Shown: in pieces, positions 60,533-64,000 of the stretch
How positions within the stretch are numbered: the stretch's first letter is position 1
Layout of the letters: every line of letters begins with the position of its first letter
Assembly: GCF_013705725.1 (NCBI RefSeq)
Contig: NZ_CP055481.1
Span: 4,526,001-4,590,000 of the forward strand
Origin: Klebsiella sp. RHBSTW-00484
GTDB lineage: Bacteria > Pseudomonadota > Gammaproteobacteria > Enterobacterales > Enterobacteriaceae
Reading direction: 5' to 3'
DNA length: 64,000 nucleotides
Translations under genes and position numbers: made by a program
Notes under the pieces: generated by a model
The model's input: only the letters and a program-made list of their open reading frames with translations
The model's database searches: none
Told to the model about the DNA's origin: nothing

Positions 60533-61783
60533 TTATACTGGGATTGTCTTAGGCCGTATTTTGTTCTTACGCAAAGTAATCAGCGCAAACACTAATGTTC
60601 CGGTGATAACTAACCCGGCAGACATCACAAAACTAATTTCTTTTGATCCGGTCAGGTCGGAAATAAAACCGGTGAGCGTCGGTGCAACCACTGCTGAGCT
60701 CATACCAAAGAAATTAAATAAGCTGAAGGCGCGACCTAATGTTTTCGCTGACGCCTGTTCGGAGACAAACGAGATAAGAATCGGGTCGACGGCCATTTTG
60801 CCCAGCAGGCCGTAGAGCACCAGGCTAATCATCAGCATGGTGGTATTCGGCGACAGAACGGTAAACATCAGCATTGCTGCAGCGACGATCTCCAGCCCGA
60901 GGATCACTTTGACTTTACTGTCACGGAATTTATCCGAGAGATGACTAAAGAACAGCGCGCCCGGAACCCCGACCACCGCCACCAGCGCTGAAGCAAGACC
61001 AATGGCGCCACCGTCAAACCCGCGTTCGGTTTGCAGATAAGAAGGCAGCCAGGTGACGATCAGATAGTAGCCGTAGCAGGTGCAAAAATAGAGAAAGTAG
61101 ACGCTACATAGCAGCGGGGAAAACAGCGGTGCTGATTTATCCTCAACGGGTGCTGACGCCACGGCGCTATTTTTATTGACCTCTGCGGCTGGCTCTTTCA
61201 ACTTACGACGAATCACCAGGGTAAAGACGCACAGCATCACCACCAGAATCGCGGCGACGATAAACAACACGTTTTGCCATGCCATATGCATACTTTTGAC
61301 CAGGATGCTCGAGCCAATCAGGCCAATCCCCATCCCAATGGCGGAGCCGCTGTTGATGATGGCGTTAGCCAGCGCCCGGCGCTCCTGCGGTACGTTAGCT
61401 GACGACAGCGAATAGGCGGAGCTAAAGAAGGAAGCGCAGCCCGCACCGGCCAGTAACGAACCGATATAAATCAGCGTCAGATTCCCCGCATTAGCGATAC
61501 TCAGCGTGCCGATAATAAACAGCGAGAAACCACACATCAGCATAATTTTCTGGCCCAGCTTATCGACCAGAATCCCGCAGGGAATTTGCATTCCGCAGTA
61601 GGCGAGAAAATAGAAGCTGGCAATCGCGCCAATTTCAGCATTGCTGACGTTGCCTAACGAGGCCTGAATTTCAGGATAAATAGGCGTTAATACGGTTCGG
61701 TAAATCCATATCGCCACCCAGCCCAGACTCATCACTACGACTATTTTCTTCCAATAGTCGATACCCGTTTTATTGATAGTATC
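60533..61783 (-). CDS. Major facilitator superfamily transporter
   Basis: The product is 416 aa from MDTINKTGIDYWKK; GGTGAG stands before this ATG. Twelve hydrophobic segments are visible with MFS loop motifs (GILVDKLGQKIMLMCG between helices 2 and 3; SHLSDKFRDSKV in the second half). It resembles anion:cation symporter-like and hexuronate-type carriers. E. coli K-12 has no such gene between allP and glxR. By position it may carry an allantoin-pathway intermediate such as glyoxylate, glycerate or ureido compounds (inference). Confidence 0.85.
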   Translation of the reverse strand, partial: DTINKTGIDYWKKIVVVMSLGWVAIWIYRTVLTPIYPEIQASLGNVSNAEIGAIASFYFLAYCGMQIPCGILVDKLGQKIMLMCGFSLFIIGTLSIANAGNLTLIYIGSLLAGAGCASFFSSAYSLSSANVPQERRALANAIINSGSAIGMGIGLIGSSILVKSMHMAWQNVLFIVAAILVVMLCVFTLVIRRKLKEPAAEVNKNSAVASAPVEDKSAPLFSPLLCSVYFLYFCTCYGYYLIVTWLPSYLQTERGFDGGAIGLASALVAVVGVPGALFFSHLSDKFRDSKVKVILGLEIVAAAMLMFTVLSPNTTMLMISLVLYGLLGKMAVDPILISFVSEQASAKTLGRAFSLFNFFGMSSAVVAPTLTGFISDLTGSKEISFVMSAGLVITGTLVFALITLRKNKIRPKTIPV

Positions 61784-61838
61784 CATAAACTCACCACAGA
61801 GGTTTAGAAATGCTGCCTGAACCGGCAGCATTTTCTCA

Positions 61839-62717
61839 TTAAGATATTTTATGATTCGCCATTAATTCCAGTGCCTGAACCAAAGACGAGTGATCTAATT
61901 CACTGCCACCATTGGCGGCACAGGTATTAAATAGCTCCTGACAGGTTGCGGTATTCGGTAAATTAATCGCCAGCGCTTTCGCACTTTGCAGCGCAAGATT
62001 AAGGTCCTTCTGGTGCAGCGAAATTTTAAAGCCCGGATTAAATGTCCGATTCAACATTCTTTCGCCATGCACTTCCAGAATACGCGACGAAGCGAAACCG
62101 CCCATCAGCGCCTGACGCACACGAGCAGGATCGGCACCGGCTTTCGAAGCAAAAACCAGCGCTTCAGAGACCGCTTCAATATTCAGCGCGACGATAATCT
62201 GATTGGCGACTTTACAGGTTTGCCCGTCGCCATTACCGCCGACGAGGGTGATATTTTTCCCCAAAATATCGAACAGCGGCTTCACGCGATTAAACACGCT
62301 TTCTTCACCGCCAACCATAATCGAGAGCGTGCCTTCGCGCGCGCCGATTTCGCCGCCGGAAACCGGCGCATCCAGATAATCCGCGCCTAAATCCCGAATC
62401 TGCTGCGCAAAGCGTTTGGTTTCAATCGGCGAGATAGAGCTCATATCAACAAGCGTTTTTCCCTTCAGCGCCGCTTTGGCGCAGCCGTGTTCGCCAAACA
62501 GCACTTCGGCAACCTGCGGGGTATCCGGGACCATAATAAAAATAATCTCAGATTGCTCCGCGACCTGCTCTGCGGTGGCCAGATGCTGTGCGCCCTGCAA
62601 AAGCAGCTCGTCGGCAACCGGGCCAATGGTGGTGACATGCAGAGCGTGGCCTGCTTTAGCGAGGCGAATCGCCATCGGGGTGCCCATAATACCCAGACCA
62701 ATAAATCCCAGTTTCAT
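61839..62717 (-). CDS. glxR: 2-Hydroxy-3-oxopropionate (tartronate semialdehyde) reductase
   Basis: The product is 292 aa from MKLGFIGLGIMGTPMAIRLAKAGH, the E. coli GlxR length; the longer open frame upstream is ERIC sequence. It has the beta-hydroxyacid dehydrogenase signature: Rossmann GLGIMG, DAPVSGGEIGAREGTLSIMVGG, and GDGQTCKVANQIIVALN with the catalytic lysine. It reduces tartronate semialdehyde, made by Gcl, to D-glycerate for GlxK. Confidence 0.95.
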   Translation of the reverse strand: MKLGFIGLGIMGTPMAIRLAKAGHALHVTTIGPVADELLLQGAQHLATAEQVAEQSEIIFIMVPDTPQVAEVLFGEHGCAKAALKGKTLVDMSSISPIETKRFAQQIRDLGADYLDAPVSGGEIGAREGTLSIMVGGEESVFNRVKPLFDILGKNITLVGGNGDGQTCKVANQIIVALNIEAVSEALVFASKAGADPARVRQALMGGFASSRILEVHGERMLNRTFNPGFKISLHQKDLNLALQSAKALAINLPNTATCQELFNTCAANGGSELDHSSLVQALELMANHKIS

Positions 62718-62804
62718 AAGTGTCCTCTTAGAATTTCTGTTTCGATTTATTTGGGCAATAGTTATCCCTTCCATTTTTTGGAATAATAAATACTGCCCAA
62801 CGAT

Positions 62805-62930
62805 ATATACCCTAAATAATTCGAGTTGCATGAAGGCGGCAAGAGAGCGAATCCCCTGGAGCTTACAGAAGTAAGTGACTGGGGTGAGTGAATGCAGCCA
62901 ACGCACAAGCAACTTGAAGTATGACGGGTA
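62805..62930. repeat. ERIC element
   Basis: Third ERIC copy (about 126 bp), with TATATACCC...GAGTTGCATGAAGGCGG, the core CCCCTGGAGCTTACAGAAGTAAGTGACTGGGGTGAG, and GGGTA at the end. It stands between hyi and glxR. Confidence 0.9.
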
Positions 62931-62939
62931 AATTAAGAA

Positions 62940-63716
62940 TTAACGGTAGTGATTAAACCATGTCAGTCCCGCTTCAGTGGTGGTCAACGGTTTATATTCA
63001 CAGCCAACCCAGCCGTCATAACTTGATTTATCGATAAATTTAAAAAGATAATCATAATTAATTTCACCGGTACCCGGCTCGCCGCGATGTGGGTTATCGG
63101 CAATCTGTAAATGGCCAATACGATTGGCATAAGTTTGCATAGTATGGGTTAATTCCCCTTCCATGCGCTGCATATGGTAAATATCGTACTGGATTTTCAG
63201 ATTATCGCTGCCCACTTCATCAATCAGCGCCAGCGCCTGATGAGTGGTATTCAAATAAAAGCCCGGCATATCGAAGTAATTAATCGGCTCAATCAGCAGA
63301 AGGATGCCTTCCTGGGCCAGCGCAGCGGCGGCAAAGCGTAAATTCGCCACCAGCGTCGCGCGAATATGCTCTTCGCGATAGCCCATCGGCGTTTTACCGA
63401 CCAGACAGTTTATTTTGCGATTGCCCAGCGCTTTGGCATAGCGGATAGCGGCATCAACGCCTTCGCGGAATTCCGCTTCGCGACCGGGAATACAGGCAAT
63501 GCCGCGCTCCCCTGCCGCCCAATCGCCAGCGGGTAGGTTATGTAAGGTATGCTCAAGCTGGTTGTCGCTCAGCTTTTGCTTTAATACCTCGGGCGCATAG
63601 TCATACGGGAACATAAATTCAACGGCGCGAAAACCGCAGGCTGCCGCTTTCTCAAAGCGATCCAAAAAATCATATTCCAGAAATAACATTGATAGGTTGG
63701 CAGAAAAGCGCAACAT
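62940..63716 (-). CDS. hyi: Hydroxypyruvate isomerase
   Basis: The product is 258 aa, as in E. coli Hyi. It is a xylose-isomerase-like TIM barrel: MLRFSANLSMLFLEYDFLDRFEKAAACGFRAVEFMFPYDY, LLIEPINYFDMPGFYLN with a metal-binding glutamate, IQYDIYHMQRMEGEL, and GHLQIADNPHRGEPGTGEINYDYLF. It interconverts hydroxypyruvate and tartronate semialdehyde. GAGGTG precedes the start. It follows gcl by 13 bp. Confidence 0.95.
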   Translation of the reverse strand: MLRFSANLSMLFLEYDFLDRFEKAAACGFRAVEFMFPYDYAPEVLKQKLSDNQLEHTLHNLPAGDWAAGERGIACIPGREAEFREGVDAAIRYAKALGNRKINCLVGKTPMGYREEHIRATLVANLRFAAAALAQEGILLLIEPINYFDMPGFYLNTTHQALALIDEVGSDNLKIQYDIYHMQRMEGELTHTMQTYANRIGHLQIADNPHRGEPGTGEINYDYLFKFIDKSSYDGWVGCEYKPLTTTEAGLTWFNHYR

Positions 63717-63729
63717 AGGTTCACCTCAT

Positions 63730-64000
63730 TTATTCATATTTCATAAAGCAGGTTTCGGTCGGCGCATCAATGGCGCTGTCGGCAACGTCTTCGAATTCCA
63801 TGACGTTATCCAGCTCGCTGCCCATCGAGATATTGGTGACGCGCTCAAGGATCACTTCCACAACTACCGGGACGCGATACTCTTTCATCCACGCTTTCGC
63901 CAGTTCAAACGCGGGCGCGATGTCTTCAGGTTTGATGACGCGGATCGCTTTACAACCAAGGCCTTCAGCGACCTTCACGTGGTCAACGCCATAACCGTTG
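63730..64000 (-). CDS. gcl: Glyoxylate carboligase, C-terminal end (cut by window)
   Basis: Only the last ~90 codons are in view. They read [89 protein letters not shown]. This is the C-terminus of E. coli-type Gcl, a ThDP enzyme that joins two glyoxylates to tartronate semialdehyde and CO2. It opens the gcl-hyi-glxR run. Confidence 0.95.
   Translation of the reverse strand, partial: NGYGVDHVKVAEGLGCKAIRVIKPEDIAPAFELAKAWMKEYRVPVVVEVILERVTNISMGSELDNVMEFEDVADSAIDAPTETCFMKYE

Noticed and set aside
62718..62912. N-terminal extension of glxR to the first upstream ATG
   Set aside because: The added residues are translated ERIC sequence; the conserved GlxR start MKLGFIGLGIMG lies at 62717.

Overview
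The window is enterobacterial chromosome carrying a large tRNA-borne genomic island. The right part (about 36.7-64.0 kb) has the gene order known from Escherichia coli K-12 around argU-folD-cysS-purEK-allantoin. Differences from K-12 (an SDR gene between ybcJ and ybcI, an MFS transporter beside allP, three ERIC elements) make a Klebsiella/Raoultella/Enterobacter-type organism likely. The genus is an inference from gene order and protein resemblance; no rRNA is present.

Region 1, 1-1.6 kb: the end of an iron-sulfur reductase gene and an ornithine cyclodeaminase-family gene. These lie outside the proposed island end.

Region 2, 1.6-36.75 kb: a genomic island of about 35 kb integrated into the 3' end of tRNA-Arg(TCT) (argU). 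A P4-type integrase sits next to the tRNA. A degraded copy of the tRNA 3' end at 1613-1632, plus a paired motif (AGCCCCC-N4-AGGCCCCCA) found inside both ends, mark the borders. From left to right it holds: a CP4-like module (DUF4942, CbtA/CbeA toxin-antitoxin, YeeT, RadC-like YeeS, ArdB/KlcA antirestriction, DUF905, YafZ/YfjQ); a satellite-phage-like module (Gp2-like protein, DUF3987/YfjI-like gene cut by an IS3 element, two AlpA regulators); a graveyard of nested IS elements (IS3/IS407, IS2, IS5, IS630, IS110) with two broken integrases; a complete yhiI-rbbA-yhhJ ABC export operon; a glgB-glgC pair; and a run of mostly unknown envelope-type genes before the integrase.

Region 3, 36.7-46.2 kb: argU, folD, ybcJ, an IS110-family element inserted in a REP-like repeat, an SDR gene, ybcI, a 145-bp MITE, cysS, ppiB, lpxH, and purE-purK with a PurR box.

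Region 4, 46.2-64 kb: the allantoin/glyoxylate gene set. allK-allH-allG-allF (oxamate carbamoyltransferase and carbamate kinase) read leftward and allD-allC-allE read rightward. glxK, ybbY, allB, allP, an MFS gene, glxR, hyi and gcl (cut by the window end) read leftward. Together they take up allantoin, open and deaminate it to ureidoglycolate and oxalurate, recover carbamoyl phosphate/ATP, and send glyoxylate to glycerate.

The most notable signal is the IS110 element at 38.3-39.5 kb. The non-coding stretch upstream of its recombinase can be read as a bridge RNA. One loop matches the very REP site into which the element is inserted, and a second loop matches the element's own joined ends.
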